Assembly: GCF_900002575.1 (NCBI RefSeq)
Contig: NZ_LN650648.1
Span: 2,975,674-3,039,673 of the forward strand
DNA: 64,000 bases
Source: Romboutsia hominis
GTDB taxonomy: Bacteria > Bacillota > Clostridia > Peptostreptococcales > Peptostreptococcaceae
Direction of reading: 5' to 3'
Below are positions 9,190-21,125 of the stretch, piece by piece; positions within the stretch are counted from its first letter, which is position 1, and every line of letters begins with the position of its first letter. The notes under the pieces are model-generated. The model searched no databases and was not told the DNA's origin. It saw only the letters and a list, made by a program, of their open reading frames with translations. The position numbers and the translations under genes are program-made.

Positions 9190-9693
9190 ATGAGAAAAGC
9201 TATAGAACTTAAATCACAAGTTGTGGCTGAAATAGTTGAAAAATTAGAAAAGTCATCTGCTGCTGTTGTTGTTGATTACAAAGGATTAACAGTTGAAGAG
9301 GTTACTGAACTAAGAAAGAAAATGAGAGAAGCTGGTGTTGAATACAAAGTATACAAAAACACTTTAGTTAGAAAAGCTGCTAAAGAAGTTGGTATAGAAC
9401 AATTCAACGATGAATTATTAGTTGGAACTAATGCAATAGCTTTCGGATACGAAGACCCTGTTGCTCCAGCTAGAATATTAAAAGAATTCATGGATTCTCA
9501 TCCAAAAATGCAATTAAAGATGGGTATAGTAGAAGGAGAATTCTACAACGAGTCTCAAATAGTTGAGTTCGCTAACATACCATCAAGAGAAGTTCTTCTT
9601 GCAAAATTACTTGGAAGCTTAAAAGCTCCAATGTCAAACTTCGCATACTTATTAGATGCAATGATAAAGAAACAAGAAGGTCAAGAAGCTTAA
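9190..9693 (+). CDS. rplJ: 50S ribosomal protein L10
   Basis: 167 aa. The N-terminal rRNA-binding domain includes [23 protein letters not shown] and [12 protein letters not shown]; the C-terminal helix binds L7/L12 dimers. GAAGGAGGTG lies ahead of ATG 9190. The gene is expected to be autoregulated through the leader upstream. A 78-bp gap with a weak TAACCAA/TTGGTTA hairpin (9701-9726) separates it from rplL, which may help set the higher L12 yield. Confidence 0.97.
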   Translation: MRKAIELKSQVVAEIVEKLEKSSAAVVVDYKGLTVEEVTELRKKMREAGVEYKVYKNTLVRKAAKEVGIEQFNDELLVGTNAIAFGYEDPVAPARILKEFMDSHPKMQLKMGIVEGEFYNESQIVEFANIPSREVLLAKLLGSLKAPMSNFAYLLDAMIKKQEGQEA

Positions 9694-9771
9694 TAAACAT
9701 TAACCAAGAAAAAATTGGATTGGTTATATAATTAATTAAAAATTAACGAAAATAATTCGGAGGTGCTAAAA

Positions 9772-10134
9772 ATGACAATAGAACAAATATTAGAAGCTAT
9801 AGAAAATATGAAAGTTTTAGAATTAAATGAATTAGTTAAAGCTGCTGAAGAAAAATTCGGTGTATCTGCTTCAGCTCCAGTTATGATGGCTGGTGCAGTT
9901 GCTGGTGGAGCTGCTGAAGAAAAGACAGAATTCGACGTAGTATTAGCTAACGCTGGTTCTTCAAAAGTTGGAGTTATAAAAGCTGTTAGAGAAATAACTG
10001 GATTAGGATTAAAAGAAGCTAAGGAATTAGTTGACAACGCTCCTAAGACATTAAAAGAAGGAGTTTCTAAAGAAGAAGCTGACCAAATGAAAGAAAAATT
10101 AGAAGCTGCTGGAGCTTCAGTAGAAGTTAAGTAG
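9772..10134 (+). CDS. rplL: 50S ribosomal protein L7/L12
   Basis: 120 aa with N-terminal dimerisation helices ([20 protein letters not shown]), an alanine-rich hinge near residues 35-50, and the factor-binding C-terminal domain ([21 protein letters not shown]). ATG 9772 is used because CGGAGGTG is 8 bp upstream; the GTG at 9763 is part of that site. It recruits translational GTPases such as EF-Tu and EF-G, both encoded nearby. Confidence 0.98.
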   Translation: MTIEQILEAIENMKVLELNELVKAAEEKFGVSASAPVMMAGAVAGGAAEEKTEFDVVLANAGSSKVGVIKAVREITGLGLKEAKELVDNAPKTLKEGVSKEEADQMKEKLEAAGASVEVK

Positions 10135-10146
10135 TTTTCTTTTAAG

Positions 10147-10173
10147 AGGTGTCCTGTTTGGGGCACCTTTTTT
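10147..10173 (+). terminator. intrinsic terminator after rplL
   Basis: AGGTGtCC / GGgGCACCT stem with a TGTTT loop followed by TTTTTT. Confidence 0.88.
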
Positions 10174-10286
10174 GTTTTCTAAAAAAATATGTAAAAAATG
10201 AGAATTTTAGTTTAATATTTTGCGCATAATAAATAATGCATATTTTGTAGGATAAATTAAATGTAAAGAATAGAATAATATACATA

Positions 10287-10315
10287 TTGAAAAATGCTTG
10301 ACATTATGATAAAAT
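10287..10315 (+). promoter_or_regulatory. promoter for rpoB-rpoC
   Basis: TTGAAA at 10287-10292, 17-bp spacer, TAAAAT at 10310-10315. The rplL terminator upstream makes a separate rpoBC promoter necessary unless there is readthrough. A TTGACA at 10298 has no good partner. Confidence 0.7.
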
Positions 10316-10375
10316 TATTAGATGCGTTAGAATAAACTATGGTTTTATTTTTTATTATTGAGAGGTGAAAAGTGA

Positions 10376-13300
10376 ATGCCACATCCTGTCACGATAGGTA
10401 AAAGAACTAGAATGAGCTTTTCTAAGATAAAAGAAATAGCTGATGTGCCAAATCTTATAGAATTACAAGTTGATTCTTATAAGTGGTTTATCGAAGATGG
10501 ATTAAAAGAAGTTTTCGAAGACATATCTCCAATAGAAGATTACACAGGTAATCTTATATTAGAATTTGTTGATTACTCTTTAGACGATAAGCCTAAGTAT
10601 GACATAGAAGAATGTAAAGATAGAGATGCCACATACTGTGCACCTCTAAAAGTTAAGGTTAGACTTATAAATAAGGAAACTGGGGAAATAAAAGAGCAAG
10701 AAGTATTTATGGGAGATTTCCCTTTAATGACAGAAAAAGGAACTTTCATAATAAATGGTGCTGAGAGAGTTATAGTAAGTCAGTTAGTTAGATCTCCTGG
10801 CGTTTACTATGCTTTAGAGAGAGATAAAACAGGTAAGAAGTTAATATCATCTACTGTAATCCCTAACAGAGGAGCATGGTTAGAATACGAAACAGATTCT
10901 AATGATGTAATATCTGTAAGAGTTGACAGAACTAGAAAGCAACCAGTAACAGTATTATTAAGAGCTCTAGGAATAGGTACGGATGCAGAAATAATCGAAC
11001 TTCTTGGAGAAGATGAGAGATTAGCTGCAACATTAGAAAAAGATAATACTACTTCTGTTGAAGAAGGTTTAATTGAGATATACAAGAAGTTAAGACCGGG
11101 TGAACCACCAACAGTAGAAAGTGCATCATCATTATTAAATGCATTATTCTTTGATGCTAAGAGATATGACTTAGCAAAAGTAGGTAGATATAAGTTTAAC
11201 AAAAAGCTTGCTCTATGCTACAGAATAATGAACAGAGTTTCAGCTGAAGATATAGTTAATCCAGAAACTGGAGAAGTATTTGTAAAAGCTGGAGAAAAAA
11301 TAAGCTACGAAGTAGCTAAGGATATTCAAAATTCTGGAATAAACGTAGTTAGTTTATTACTAGATGATGAAAAGACTGCTAAGGTTATAGGTAATAACTT
11401 TGTTGATATAAAATCACATATAGAATTCAATATAGATGATTTAAATATAAAAGAAAAAGTTCATTACCCAACTTTAAAAGAGATAATGGATGAATATAGT
11501 GACGAAGAAGAAATAAAAGAAGCTATAAAATCTAGAATAAAAGAGCTTATACCAAAGCATATACTATTAGATGACATAATAGCATCTATAAACTACCAAT
11601 TCAACTTATTCCATGAAATAGGTTACATAGATGATATAGATCATTTAGGTAACAGAAGAATAAGATCAGTTGGTGAGTTATTACAAAACCAAGTTAGAAT
11701 AGGTTTATCTAGAATGGAAAGAGTTATAAAGGAAAGAATGACTGTTCAAGACATGGAAGCAATAACTCCTCAAGCTCTAGTTAACATAAGACCTGTTTCT
11801 GCTGCTATAAAAGAATTCTTCGGTAGTTCACAGTTATCTCAGTTCATGGATCAAACTAACCCATTATCTGAGTTAACACACAAGAGAAGATTATCTGCAC
11901 TAGGACCAGGGGGTCTTTCAAGAGAAAGAGCTGGGTTCGAAGTTCGTGACGTTCATCATTCTCACTACGGAAGAATGTGTCCTATAGAGACACCAGAAGG
12001 ACCAAACATCGGTCTTATAAACTCATTAGGTACTTATGCTAAGATAAATGAATTTGGTTTCATAGAATCTCCTTATAGAAAAGTAGATAAGGAAAATGGT
12101 AGAGTAACTGATGAGATACATTACTTAACAGCTGATGAAGAAGATTTATTCATAAGAGCTCAGGCTAATGAACCATTAGAAGAAGATGGAACATTCATAA
12201 ATAAGAGATTAGTATGTAGAACTAAAAATGGTGCTGTTGAACTAGTTCCAGTATCAAGAGTTGACTACATGGATATATCTCCAAAGCAAGTTGTTTCTAT
12301 AGCAACTGCAATGATACCATTCTTAGAAAATGACGATGCCAACCGTGCGCTGATGGGATCGAACATGCAACGTCAAGCAGTACCTCTAGTGAGAAGAGAA
12401 GCTCCAATCATAGGTACAGGGGTTGAGTACAGAGCTGCTAAAGACTCTGGAGCAGTTGTTGTTGCTAAGAACTCTGGTATAGCTGATAGAGTTACAGCTG
12501 ATGAAATAATAATTAAAAGAGAAGATGGAAACAAAGATAGATATAAATTACTTAAGTTTAAGCGTTCAAACCAAGGTACTTGTATAAATCAAACTCCTAT
12601 AATAAATAAAGGAGATAAGATAGAAAAAGGTGATGTTATAGCTGACGGACCTTCAACAGATCTTGGAGAAGTAGCATTAGGAAGAAACTGCTTCATAGCG
12701 TTCATGACTTGGGAAGGTTATAACTACGAAGATGCCATCTTAATAAATGAAAGATTAGTTAAAGAAGATAGATTATCAACAATTCATATAGAAGAATATG
12801 AATGTGAAGCTAGAGATACTAAGTTAGGACCTGAAGAAATAACTAGAGATATACCTAACGTTGGAGAAAGTGCTATAAAGAACTTAGACGAAAGAGGTAT
12901 AATCAGAATAGGTGCTGAAGTAGATTCTGGAGATATATTAGTTGGTAAAGTAACTCCAAAAGGAGAAACTGAGCTTACTGCAGAAGAAAGATTACTTCGT
13001 GCTATATTCGGAGAAAAAGCTAGAGAAGTTAGAGATACTTCACTTAAGGTTCCTCATGGAGAATCTGGTATAATAGTTGATGTTAAAGTGTTCACTAGAG
13101 AAAATGGTGACGATTTATCTCCAGGTGTTAATGAATTAGTTAGATGTTATATAGCTAAGAAGAGAAAGATAACTGTTGGGGATAAAATGGCCGGACGTCA
13201 TGGTAATAAAGGGGTTATATCTAGAATCTTACCAGAAGAAGATATGCCATTCATGCCAGACGGAACACCATTAGATATAGTTCTTAACCCACAAGGTATA

Positions 13301-14080
13301 CCATCTCGTATGAACATCGGACAGGTTCTTGAAGTTCATTTAGGTCTTGCTGCTAAGGCTTTAGGATGGCATGTTGCTACATCAGTATTTGATGGTGCAA
13401 AAGAGCCAGATATAAGAAAAGCATTAGTTGAAGCTGGATACCCAGAAGATGGAAAGATAACTTTATATGATGGTAGAACAGGTGATACTTTCGATAACCC
13501 AATAACAGTTGGATACATGTACATGTTAAAACTACATCACTTAGTTGATGATAAGTTACATGCTAGAAGTACAGGACCATACTCATTAGTAACTCAACAA
13601 CCACTAGGTGGTAAAGCACAATTCGGTGGACAAAGATTCGGTGAGATGGAGGTTTGGGCTCTAGAAGCATACGGAGCTGCTCATATACTTCAAGAAATAC
13701 TTACTGTTAAATCTGACGACGTTGTAGGACGTGTTAGAGCATACGAAGCAATCGTAAAAGGTGAAAATATACCTGAACCAGGAATACCAGAATCATTCAA
13801 GGTTCTTATAAAAGAACTTCAAAGTTTATGCTTAGATGTAAAGGTATTAACTGATGAAGATCAAGAAATAGAAGTCAGAGAATCACTAGATGTAGAAGAA
13901 ACTACTGGTGAATTTGAATTAGATATAATAGAAAATGTTAAAGAAATGGAAGATGACCATATAATAGAAGAAATCGAAGAAGAAGATTTCGAGAATGGTG
14001 ATATGGATAACATTGAATTTGAAGAAGACATAGTTTATGATGAAATAGACTATGATGATACAGAAGACTTTGATGTATAA
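10376..14080 (+). CDS. rpoB: DNA-directed RNA polymerase subunit beta
   Basis: 1234 aa. The rifampicin-binding region reads [20 protein letters not shown] followed by [11 protein letters not shown], with the usual susceptible residues at the resistance positions. Other conserved parts are the [10 protein letters not shown] segment, the [15 protein letters not shown] active-site region and the C-terminal [20 protein letters not shown] clamp segment. The last roughly 60 residues form a strongly acidic tail (for example [18 protein letters not shown]) beyond the conserved end. GAGAGGTG lies upstream of the ATG. rpoC follows after 43 bp. Confidence 0.98.
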   Translation: MPHPVTIGKRTRMSFSKIKEIADVPNLIELQVDSYKWFIEDGLKEVFEDISPIEDYTGNLILEFVDYSLDDKPKYDIEECKDRDATYCAPLKVKVRLINKETGEIKEQEVFMGDFPLMTEKGTFIINGAERVIVSQLVRSPGVYYALERDKTGKKLISSTVIPNRGAWLEYETDSNDVISVRVDRTRKQPVTVLLRALGIGTDAEIIELLGEDERLAATLEKDNTTSVEEGLIEIYKKLRPGEPPTVESASSLLNALFFDAKRYDLAKVGRYKFNKKLALCYRIMNRVSAEDIVNPETGEVFVKAGEKISYEVAKDIQNSGINVVSLLLDDEKTAKVIGNNFVDIKSHIEFNIDDLNIKEKVHYPTLKEIMDEYSDEEEIKEAIKSRIKELIPKHILLDDIIASINYQFNLFHEIGYIDDIDHLGNRRIRSVGELLQNQVRIGLSRMERVIKERMTVQDMEAITPQALVNIRPVSAAIKEFFGSSQLSQFMDQTNPLSELTHKRRLSALGPGGLSRERAGFEVRDVHHSHYGRMCPIETPEGPNIGLINSLGTYAKINEFGFIESPYRKVDKENGRVTDEIHYLTADEEDLFIRAQANEPLEEDGTFINKRLVCRTKNGAVELVPVSRVDYMDISPKQVVSIATAMIPFLENDDANRALMGSNMQRQAVPLVRREAPIIGTGVEYRAAKDSGAVVVAKNSGIADRVTADEIIIKREDGNKDRYKLLKFKRSNQGTCINQTPIINKGDKIEKGDVIADGPSTDLGEVALGRNCFIAFMTWEGYNYEDAILINERLVKEDRLSTIHIEEYECEARDTKLGPEEITRDIPNVGESAIKNLDERGIIRIGAEVDSGDILVGKVTPKGETELTAEERLLRAIFGEKAREVRDTSLKVPHGESGIIVDVKVFTRENGDDLSPGVNELVRCYIAKKRKITVGDKMAGRHGNKGVISRILPEEDMPFMPDGTPLDIVLNPQGIPSRMNIGQVLEVHLGLAAKALGWHVATSVFDGAKEPDIRKALVEAGYPEDGKITLYDGRTGDTFDNPITVGYMYMLKLHHLVDDKLHARSTGPYSLVTQQPLGGKAQFGGQRFGEMEVWALEAYGAAHILQEILTVKSDDVVGRVRAYEAIVKGENIPEPGIPESFKVLIKELQSLCLDVKVLTDEDQEIEVRESLDVEETTGEFELDIIENVKEMEDDHIIEEIEEEDFENGDMDNIEFEEDIVYDEIDYDDTEDFDV

Positions 14081-14123
14081 TATTTTTATTAATGTAAATA
14101 TCAAATAGAAGGGAGAGAACTCC

Positions 14124-17100
14124 TTGTTTGAATTAAACAATTTTGAGTCGATAAAGATAGCACTAGCTTCTCCAGAGAAAATAAGACAATGGTCTAGAGG
14201 AGAAGTAAAAAAGCCTGAAACTATAAACTACCGTACACTAAAACCAGAAAAAGATGGTCTTTTCTGTGAAAGAATATTTGGACCTCAAAAAGACTGGGAA
14301 TGTCACTGTGGTAAATATAGAAGAGTAAGATACAAAGGTGTAGTTTGTGATAGATGTGGAGTAGAAGTTACTAAAGCTAAAGTAAGAAGAGAAAGAATGG
14401 GACATATAGAGCTAGCAGCTCCTATGTCTCATATCTGGTACTTCAAAGGGATACCAAGTAGAATGGGACTTTTACTTGATATGTCTCCTAGATCTTTAGA
14501 GAAGATACTATACTTTGCTTCATACGTAGTAGTTGATCCAGGAGAAACTGGATTAAATGCTAAGCAATTATTAACAGAAAAAGAATACAGAACTGCAGTT
14601 GATAAGTATGGATACAATACTTTCACAGTAGGTATGGGTGCTGAAGCTGTAAAACAATTATTACAAAATATTGATTTAGAGCAAGAAAGCAAAGAGTTAA
14701 GAGCTGACCTTAAGGACAGCACTGGACAAAAGAGAGTTAGAACTATAAGAAGATTAGAAGTTGTGGAAGCATTCAGAAAGTCAGGAAACAAGCCTGAGTG
14801 GATGATATTAGATGCTATTCCAGTAATACCACCAGATTTAAGACCAATGGTACAACTTGATGGTGGAAGATTTGCAACTTCTGACCTAAATGATTTATAC
14901 AGAAGAGTTATAAATAGAAATAACAGATTAAAGAGATTATTAGAACTTGGAGCTCCTGACATAATCGTTAGAAATGAAAAGAGAATGCTTCAAGAAGCTG
15001 TAGATGCTTTAATCGACAATGGTAGAAGAGGTAGACCTGTAACAGGACCTGGTAATAGACCACTTAAGTCTTTATCAGACATGCTAAAAGGTAAGCAAGG
15101 ACGTTTCCGTCAAAACTTACTTGGTAAGCGTGTTGACTACTCAGGACGTTCAGTTATAGTTGTTGGACCAGAACTTAAATTCTATCAATGTGGTCTTCCA
15201 AAGAAAATGGCCCTTGAATTATTCAAGCCATTCGTTATGGATAGATTAGTTAAAGAAGGTTATGCACACAACATAAAGAGTGCAAAAACTATAGTAGAAA
15301 AAGTTAAGCCAGAAGTTTGGGATGTTTTAGAAGAAGTTATAAAGAGTCATCCAGTTCTACTTAACCGTGCTCCTACTCTACACAGACTTGGTATACAAGC
15401 ATTTGAACCTGTATTAGTAGAAGGTAAAGCAATAAAACTACATCCACTAGTATGTACAGCGTACAACGCTGACTTCGACGGTGACCAGATGGCGGTTCAC
15501 GTTCCTTTATCAGTAGAAGCACAAGCAGAAGCAAGATTCTTAATGCTATCTGTAAACAACATACTTGCACCTAAAGATGGTACACCAATAACTACTCCTT
15601 CTCAGGATATGGTTCTAGGTTGTTACTACTTAACAATAGAAGACCAAGGTGGAGAAAAAGGAACAGGTACAATATTTAAAGATTACAATGAAATGTTACT
15701 TGCTTATGAGAATAAAGCGGTTGAATTACATTCATTAGTAAAGATGAGAGTTGTACTTGAAGATGGAAGAAGTTCTTTAGTTGAAAGTACAGTAGGTAGA
15801 TTTATATTCAATGAAAATATACCTCAAGACTTAGGATTTGTTGATAGAGAGAAAGATCCATTTGGATTAGAAGTTGATTTCTTAGTTGACAAAAAATCTC
15901 TAGGTAAAATAATAGATAAGTGTTTCAGAAGACATGGAAACACTAGAACAGCTATGATGTTAGACCACATAAAATCTTTAGGATTTAAATTCTCTACTAG
16001 AGGTGGTATAACAGTTGCCGTTGCAGATATGAAGATACCTGAAGAGAAGAAGGATCATATAGCAGCTGCAGAAGAAAAAGTTGATAAATATGAAAAAGCA
16101 TATAGAAGAGGTCTTATATCTGACGAAGAAAGATATGAAAGAGTTATAGAAACTTGGACAGAGACTACTGAAAAAGTTACAGATGCTCTTATGTCAGGTC
16201 TAGAAAGGCTTAATAATATATTCATAATGGCTCACTCTGGAGCCAGAGGTTCTAAGAACCAGATAAGACAGTTAGCTGGTATGCGTGGTCTGATGGCCAA
16301 TGCATCTGGTAAAACAGTTGAAGTTCCAGTTAAATCTAACTTCCGTGAAGGGTTAACAGTAATGGAATACTTCACATCATCACATGGTGCTAGAAAAGGT
16401 CTTGCCGATACAGCGCTTCGTACAGCCGATTCAGGTTACTTAACAAGAAGACTTGTTGATGTCAGTCAAGATGTTATAGTAAGAGAAATAGACTGTGGAA
16501 CTAGTGATGTAACAGAAGTTACTGCAATAAAAGATGGAAACGAAGTAATAGAAGAACTATACGATAGAATTGTTGGAAGATATACTATAGCTCCTATAGT
16601 AAATCCTACAACTGGTGAAGTTATAGTTGAAGCTGATGCTATGATACAAGAAGCTGATGCTGATAGAATAGTTGAAGCTGGAATAGAAAAAGTTGAAATA
16701 AGAACAGTTCTTAACTGTAAGACAAACCACGGAGTTTGTTCTAAGTGTTATGGTAGAAACCTTGCAACAGGTAAGGAAGTAAACATAGGTGAAGCTGTAG
16801 GTATAATAGCTGCTCAATCAATCGGGGAGCCAGGAACACAGCTTACAATGCGTACATTCCATACAGGTGGGGTTGCCGGTGGAGATATAACTCAAGGTCT
16901 TCCAAGGGTTGAGGAATTATTCGAAGCCAGAAAACCAAAAGGTTTAGCAGTTATAACAGAAGTTGCTGGTAGAGTTGAAATAGATGAAACTGGTAAGAGA
17001 AAAGAAGTAGCTGTAATACCACAAGAAGGAGAAACTCAAGTATATGCAATACCTTACGGATCAAGAATAAGAGTTAAGCAAGGTCAAATGGTTGAAGCAG

Positions 17101-17612
17101 GAGATCCATTAACTCAAGGTTCTATAAATCCACATGATATAGTAAGAGTACAAGGTATAAGTGGAGTTCAAAACTATATAGTTAAAGAAGTTCAAAGAGT
17201 TTATAGAATGCAAGGGGTTGACGTTAACGATAAGCATATAGAAGTTATAGTTAGACAAATGCTATCTAAAGTTAAGGTTGAAGATCCAGGAGATACAGAA
17301 TTATTACCAGGTGGTTATGAAGATGTATTAACATTCAATAAATGTAATGAAGAAGCTATTGCTAACGGTTTAAGACCAGCAGTTGCTAAGAGAACTTTAC
17401 TTGGTATAACTAAAGCTTCTCTTGCTACAGAATCATTCTTATCTGCAGCTTCATTCCAAGAAACAACAAGAGTTCTTACTGAAGCAGCTATAAAAGGTAA
17501 GGAAGATCACTTAATAGGTCTTAAAGAGAATGTTATAATAGGTAAATTAATACCAGCAGGAACAGGTATGAAGAGATACAAGAACATAGCTGTTGAAAAA
17601 ATTGAAGAGTAA
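14124..17612 (+). CDS. rpoC: DNA-directed RNA polymerase subunit beta'
   Basis: 1162 aa. The N-terminal zinc-binding domain has C60, C62, C75 and C78 (CHCGK and CDRCG). The catalytic magnesium loop is [12 protein letters not shown]. The trigger loop/bridge helix region and a second zinc cluster ([16 protein letters not shown]) follow. The start is TTG at 14124 with GGGAGAG about 9 bp upstream, giving the normal N-terminus [20 protein letters not shown]. No large lineage insertion is seen. Transcribed with rpoB. Confidence 0.98.
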   Translation: MFELNNFESIKIALASPEKIRQWSRGEVKKPETINYRTLKPEKDGLFCERIFGPQKDWECHCGKYRRVRYKGVVCDRCGVEVTKAKVRRERMGHIELAAPMSHIWYFKGIPSRMGLLLDMSPRSLEKILYFASYVVVDPGETGLNAKQLLTEKEYRTAVDKYGYNTFTVGMGAEAVKQLLQNIDLEQESKELRADLKDSTGQKRVRTIRRLEVVEAFRKSGNKPEWMILDAIPVIPPDLRPMVQLDGGRFATSDLNDLYRRVINRNNRLKRLLELGAPDIIVRNEKRMLQEAVDALIDNGRRGRPVTGPGNRPLKSLSDMLKGKQGRFRQNLLGKRVDYSGRSVIVVGPELKFYQCGLPKKMALELFKPFVMDRLVKEGYAHNIKSAKTIVEKVKPEVWDVLEEVIKSHPVLLNRAPTLHRLGIQAFEPVLVEGKAIKLHPLVCTAYNADFDGDQMAVHVPLSVEAQAEARFLMLSVNNILAPKDGTPITTPSQDMVLGCYYLTIEDQGGEKGTGTIFKDYNEMLLAYENKAVELHSLVKMRVVLEDGRSSLVESTVGRFIFNENIPQDLGFVDREKDPFGLEVDFLVDKKSLGKIIDKCFRRHGNTRTAMMLDHIKSLGFKFSTRGGITVAVADMKIPEEKKDHIAAAEEKVDKYEKAYRRGLISDEERYERVIETWTETTEKVTDALMSGLERLNNIFIMAHSGARGSKNQIRQLAGMRGLMANASGKTVEVPVKSNFREGLTVMEYFTSSHGARKGLADTALRTADSGYLTRRLVDVSQDVIVREIDCGTSDVTEVTAIKDGNEVIEELYDRIVGRYTIAPIVNPTTGEVIVEADAMIQEADADRIVEAGIEKVEIRTVLNCKTNHGVCSKCYGRNLATGKEVNIGEAVGIIAAQSIGEPGTQLTMRTFHTGGVAGGDITQGLPRVEELFEARKPKGLAVITEVAGRVEIDETGKRKEVAVIPQEGETQVYAIPYGSRIRVKQGQMVEAGDPLTQGSINPHDIVRVQGISGVQNYIVKEVQRVYRMQGVDVNDKHIEVIVRQMLSKVKVEDPGDTELLPGGYEDVLTFNKCNEEAIANGLRPAVAKRTLLGITKASLATESFLSAASFQETTRVLTEAAIKGKEDHLIGLKENVIIGKLIPAGTGMKRYKNIAVEKIEE

Positions 17613-17646
17613 GCTTGAACTAGCCGATTAATAGCTAGAAAGTAAC

Positions 17647-17675
17647 TTGACAGTAATTATGTCTGGTGATAAAAT
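17647..17675 (+). promoter_or_regulatory. strong promoter for the str operon
   Basis: TTGACA at 17647-17652, 17-bp spacer, TAAAAT at 17670-17675, 35 bp after rpoC. It leaves a leader of roughly 230 nt before rpsL. Confidence 0.8.
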
Positions 17676-17686
17676 GTTAAAGTGTG

Positions 17687-17733
17687 CAATTGAAAGTTAT
17701 CTAAGAGCTTATGGCTCTTAGAGTTTTCAATTG
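17687..17733 (+). promoter_or_regulatory. long leader hairpin upstream of rpsL
   Basis: CAATTGAAA ... TTTTCAATTG closes the stem; an inner CTAAGAGC/GGCTCTTAG helix encloses a TTAT loop. It would start near the 5' end of the transcript from the promoter at 17647. There is no T run, so it is not a standard terminator. The rest of the leader (to 17900) is unassigned, with a smaller GTAACGTAAGTTAC hairpin near 17820-17833. Function unknown. Confidence 0.6.
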
Positions 17734-17909
17734 GACTTTATATAATTAAAGAACTAGCAGCACCAAACTGCAAAGAGCTAAAACCACAGGAATGTGAGTT
17801 AATAGACATTTAATTGTGAGTAACGTAAGTTACTATGAATCAATATGCTTTCATATTGATGTAGTTGGCGGTCATTAAGATCGAAAATTTGGAAAAGGAG
17901 GTGCAGATG

Positions 17910-18332
17910 ATGCCAACAATTAACCAATTAGTTCGTAAAAGAAGACAAGCAATAGAAAAGAAATCTACTGCTCCAGCATTACAAAAAGGGTACGATTCTT
18001 TACACAAGAAATCTACTAACACAAGTTCACCACAAAAAAGAGGAGTTTGTACTTCAGTTAAAACAGTAACTCCTAAGAAACCTAACTCAGCTTTAAGAAA
18101 AGTTGCCAGAGTTAGATTAACAAACGGAATAGAAGTTTCTGCTTATATACCAGGTGAAGGACACAACTTACAAGAGCATAGTGTTGTTCTTATAAGAGGA
18201 GGAAGAGTAAAAGACCTTCCAGGGGTTAGATACCACATATTAAGAGGTACATTAGATACTGCAGGTGTTGATAAGAGAATGCAAGCAAGATCTAAGTACG
18301 GTGCTAAGAGACCTAAAGCTGCAAAGAAATAG
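17910..18332 (+). CDS. rpsL: 30S ribosomal protein S12
   Basis: 140 aa. It contains the decoding-centre motifs [17 protein letters not shown] and [13 protein letters not shown], with lysines at the classical streptomycin-resistance positions, so it appears wild type. ATG 17910 is chosen because AAGGAGGTG lies 6 bp upstream; in-frame codons upstream (17865, 17907) are worse placed. First gene of the str operon. Confidence 0.97.
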   Translation: MPTINQLVRKRRQAIEKKSTAPALQKGYDSLHKKSTNTSSPQKRGVCTSVKTVTPKKPNSALRKVARVRLTNGIEVSAYIPGEGHNLQEHSVVLIRGGRVKDLPGVRYHILRGTLDTAGVDKRMQARSKYGAKRPKAAKK

Positions 18333-18457
18333 TAAAAATTAACAATTGATTATAGTGCGGTGCTTTAAATATATATAGATATTTATGGCATCACGGCATA
18401 TTATGATGTCGAGTACCTATGATTTAATAATATCAAATAATTAAGGAGGGAAGCAAA
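18333..18457 (+). promoter_or_regulatory. structured rpsL-rpsG intercistronic region, possible S7 control site
   Basis: An extended imperfect helix can form: GGTGC (18359-18363) with GCATC (18388-18392), and TAAATAT (18366-18372) with ATATTTA (18379-18385). In E. coli, S7 binds the rpsL-rpsG intercistronic RNA to repress the str operon. Analogous function here is inference from position and structure. Confidence 0.4.
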
Positions 18458-18928
18458 ATGCCAAGAAAAGGTAATGTTCCAAAGAGAGAAGTATTAGCTG
18501 ATCCAATGTATGGAAGTAAAGTTGTTACTAAGTTAATAAACAATTTAATGATAGATGGAAAAAAAGGAAAAGCTCAAACAATAGTATATGATGCTTTTGC
18601 TTTAGTAGCTGAAAGAACAGGAGAAGAAGCCATAGAAGTATTCAACAGAGCTATGGATAACATAATGCCTGTTTTAGAAGTTAAAGCTAGAAGAGTTGGT
18701 GGAGCTAACTACCAAGTTCCAGTTGAAGTTAGACCAGAAAGAAGACAAACTTTAGGTTTAAGATGGTTAGTAAACTACACTAGAGCTCGTGGAGAAAAAG
18801 GAATGGTTGAAAAGTTAGCGAAAGAAATAATGGACGCTGCAAACAACACAGGAGCTTCAGTTAAGAAGAAAGAAGATACTCATAAGATGGCAGAGGCTAA
18901 TAAAGCATTTGCTCACTACAGATTCTAA
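18458..18928 (+). CDS. rpsG: 30S ribosomal protein S7
   Basis: 156 aa with [20 protein letters not shown] at the N-terminus and the conserved [14 protein letters not shown] and [15 protein letters not shown] segments. Primary binder that nucleates the 30S head. AAGGAGGG precedes the ATG. fusA follows after 49 bp. Confidence 0.98.
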   Translation: MPRKGNVPKREVLADPMYGSKVVTKLINNLMIDGKKGKAQTIVYDAFALVAERTGEEAIEVFNRAMDNIMPVLEVKARRVGGANYQVPVEVRPERRQTLGLRWLVNYTRARGEKGMVEKLAKEIMDAANNTGASVKKKEDTHKMAEANKAFAHYRF

Positions 18929-18977
18929 TAGTAGGATATAAAGATACCTTTTAAGGGATATCGTAAGGAGGAGAACC

Positions 18978-21044
18978 ATGGCTAGAAAGTTTCCTTTAGA
19001 AAGAACTAGAAATATAGGAATCATGGCTCATATAGATGCAGGAAAAACTACTACTACAGAAAGAATCCTATTCTATACAGGGCAAACACATAAAATAGGA
19101 GAAACTCACGAAGGAGCTTCTCAAATGGACTGGATGGAGCAAGAGAAGGAAAGAGGTATAACAATAACTTCTGCCGCTACTACTGCTGCATGGAGAGACC
19201 ATAGAATAAACATAATAGATACACCAGGACACGTCGACTTCACAGTTGAGGTTGAAAGATCTCTAAGAGTTCTTGACGGTTCAGTTGCTGTATTCTGTGC
19301 TAAAGGTGGGGTTGAACCTCAATCTGAGAACGTATGGAGACAAGCTGATAACTACGGTGTACCTAGAATAGCATTCGTAAATAAAATGGACATCATGGGT
19401 GCAGACTTCTTTAACGTTGTATCAATGATGAGAGAAAGATTAAATGCAAATGCTGTACCAATGCAATTACCAATAGGTAAAGAAGATTGGTTAGAAGGTG
19501 AAGTTGACTTATTAGAAATGAAAGCTCATATCTATAAAGACGACTTAGGAAAAGAAATAGAAATAACTGAAATACCAGAAGATATGAAAGAATTAGCTCA
19601 AGAGTGGAGAGAAAAAATGGTTGAAGCAGTAGCTGAAACTGATGAAGATCTAATGATGAAATATCTTGAAGGTGAAGAGCCAACTATAGAAGAGTTAAAA
19701 ACTGCTATAAGAAAGGCTACTATAGCTTGTGAAATGAACCCAGTATTCTGTGGATCTGCTTACAAGAACAAAGGTGTTCAGTTATTATTAGATGCAGTTG
19801 TTGATTATTTACCAGCTCCAACTGATATAGCTGCTATAAAAGGTATATTAGAAAATGGTGAAGAAGCAGAAAGACACTCATCTGATGAAGAACCATTCTC
19901 AGCTTTAGCATTCAAAATAATGACTGACCCATTCGTTGGTAAGTTAGCATTCTTCAGAGTTTACTCTGGAATAATGCAAGGTGGATCATACGTACTAAAC
20001 TCTACTAAAGGTAAGAGAGAAAGAATAGGACGTATACTACAAATGCATGCTAATACAAGAGAAGAAATAACAGAAGTATACGCAGGAGACATAGCTGCAG
20101 CAGTAGGATTAAAAGATACTACTACTGGAGATACTTTATGTGATCCAGCTAATCCAATAATACTTGAATCTATGGAATTCCCTGAGCCAGTTATATCTGT
20201 TGCTATAGAGCCTAAGTCTAAAGCAGCTCAAGAAAAGATGGGTATAGCTCTTCAAAAATTAGCTGAAGAGGATCCAACTTTCAGAGTTAAGACTGATGAA
20301 GAAACAGGACAAACTATAATATCTGGTATGGGTGAATTACACTTAGAGATAATAGTTGATAGATTATTAAGAGAATTCAAAGTTGAAGCTAACGTTGGTG
20401 CTCCACAAGTTGCTTACAGAGAAACTATAACTCAACCAGTAGATGTTGAATACAAGTACTCTAAGCAATCAGGAGGTAGAGGACAATACGGACACGTTAA
20501 GATCAGAGTTAATCCTCAAGAGCCAGGTGCTGGTTACAAGTTTGAAAACAAAACTGTTGGTGGATCTGTTCCTAAGGAATATGTTGGACCAACTGATGCA
20601 GGTATACAAGGTGCAATGCAATCTGGTATAGTTGCTGGATACCCAGTTGTTGACGTTGCTGTTGAATTATACGATGGTTCTTACCATGAAGTCGATTCAT
20701 CAGAAATGGCATTCAAGATGGCTGGTTCTATGGCTATGAAGGAAGCTATGAAGAAAGGTAATGCAGTATTACTCGAGCCTTACTTCAAAGTTGAAGTTGT
20801 TACTCCAGAAGAGTACATGGGAGATGTTATGGGTGGATTAAACTCTAAGAGAGGTTTAATACAAGGTATGGAAGCTAGATCTGGTGCACAAGTTATAAAT
20901 GCATTCGTTCCACTTTCAGAAATGTTTGGATACTCTACTGAGTTAAGATCATCTACTCAAGGTCGTGCAACATACACAATGATATTCGACCACTACGAGC
21001 AAGTTCCAGCTTCAGTTGCTAAGAAAATAGCTGAAGGAAAATAA
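18978..21044 (+). CDS. fusA: elongation factor G
   Basis: 688 aa translocase. G motifs: G1 [15 protein letters not shown]3 [10 protein letters not shown]4 NKMD. Domains II-V are present, with domain [18 protein letters not shown] and the C-terminal [27 protein letters not shown] precedes the ATG. Normal length; no sign of a fusidate-resistance or tetracycline-protection paralogue. Confidence 0.98.
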   Translation: MARKFPLERTRNIGIMAHIDAGKTTTTERILFYTGQTHKIGETHEGASQMDWMEQEKERGITITSAATTAAWRDHRINIIDTPGHVDFTVEVERSLRVLDGSVAVFCAKGGVEPQSENVWRQADNYGVPRIAFVNKMDIMGADFFNVVSMMRERLNANAVPMQLPIGKEDWLEGEVDLLEMKAHIYKDDLGKEIEITEIPEDMKELAQEWREKMVEAVAETDEDLMMKYLEGEEPTIEELKTAIRKATIACEMNPVFCGSAYKNKGVQLLLDAVVDYLPAPTDIAAIKGILENGEEAERHSSDEEPFSALAFKIMTDPFVGKLAFFRVYSGIMQGGSYVLNSTKGKRERIGRILQMHANTREEITEVYAGDIAAAVGLKDTTTGDTLCDPANPIILESMEFPEPVISVAIEPKSKAAQEKMGIALQKLAEEDPTFRVKTDEETGQTIISGMGELHLEIIVDRLLREFKVEANVGAPQVAYRETITQPVDVEYKYSKQSGGRGQYGHVKIRVNPQEPGAGYKFENKTVGGSVPKEYVGPTDAGIQGAMQSGIVAGYPVVDVAVELYDGSYHEVDSSEMAFKMAGSMAMKEAMKKGNAVLLEPYFKVEVVTPEEYMGDVMGGLNSKRGLIQGMEARSGAQVINAFVPLSEMFGYSTELRSSTQGRATYTMIFDHYEQVPASVAKKIAEGK

Positions 21045-21071
21045 TAATTTTTTTAAAAATAAGTATAATAA

Positions 21072-21096
21072 GTAAGACGAGGTTACCTCGTCTTAC
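21072..21096 (+). repeat. perfect inverted repeat between fusA and tuf copy 2
   Basis: GTAAGACGAGGT and ACCTCGTCTTAC are exact reverse complements around one central base (a small loop in practice). There is no T run on the plus strand, so it is not a classical terminator; it may be an RNA processing or stability element that uncouples tuf from fusA. Confidence 0.7.
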
Positions 21097-21125
21097 ATAA
21101 AATATATATAGGGAGGTATTTCAAA

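Noticed and set aside
10298..10323. TTGACA at 10298 as the rpoB -35 box
   Set aside because: No -10 hexamer at acceptable spacing; the TTGAAA-N17-TAAAAT pair starting at 10287 is better.
20443..20631. 62-codon plus-strand ORF within fusA
   Set aside because: It is out of frame inside domain IV of EF-G, without a ribosome binding site.
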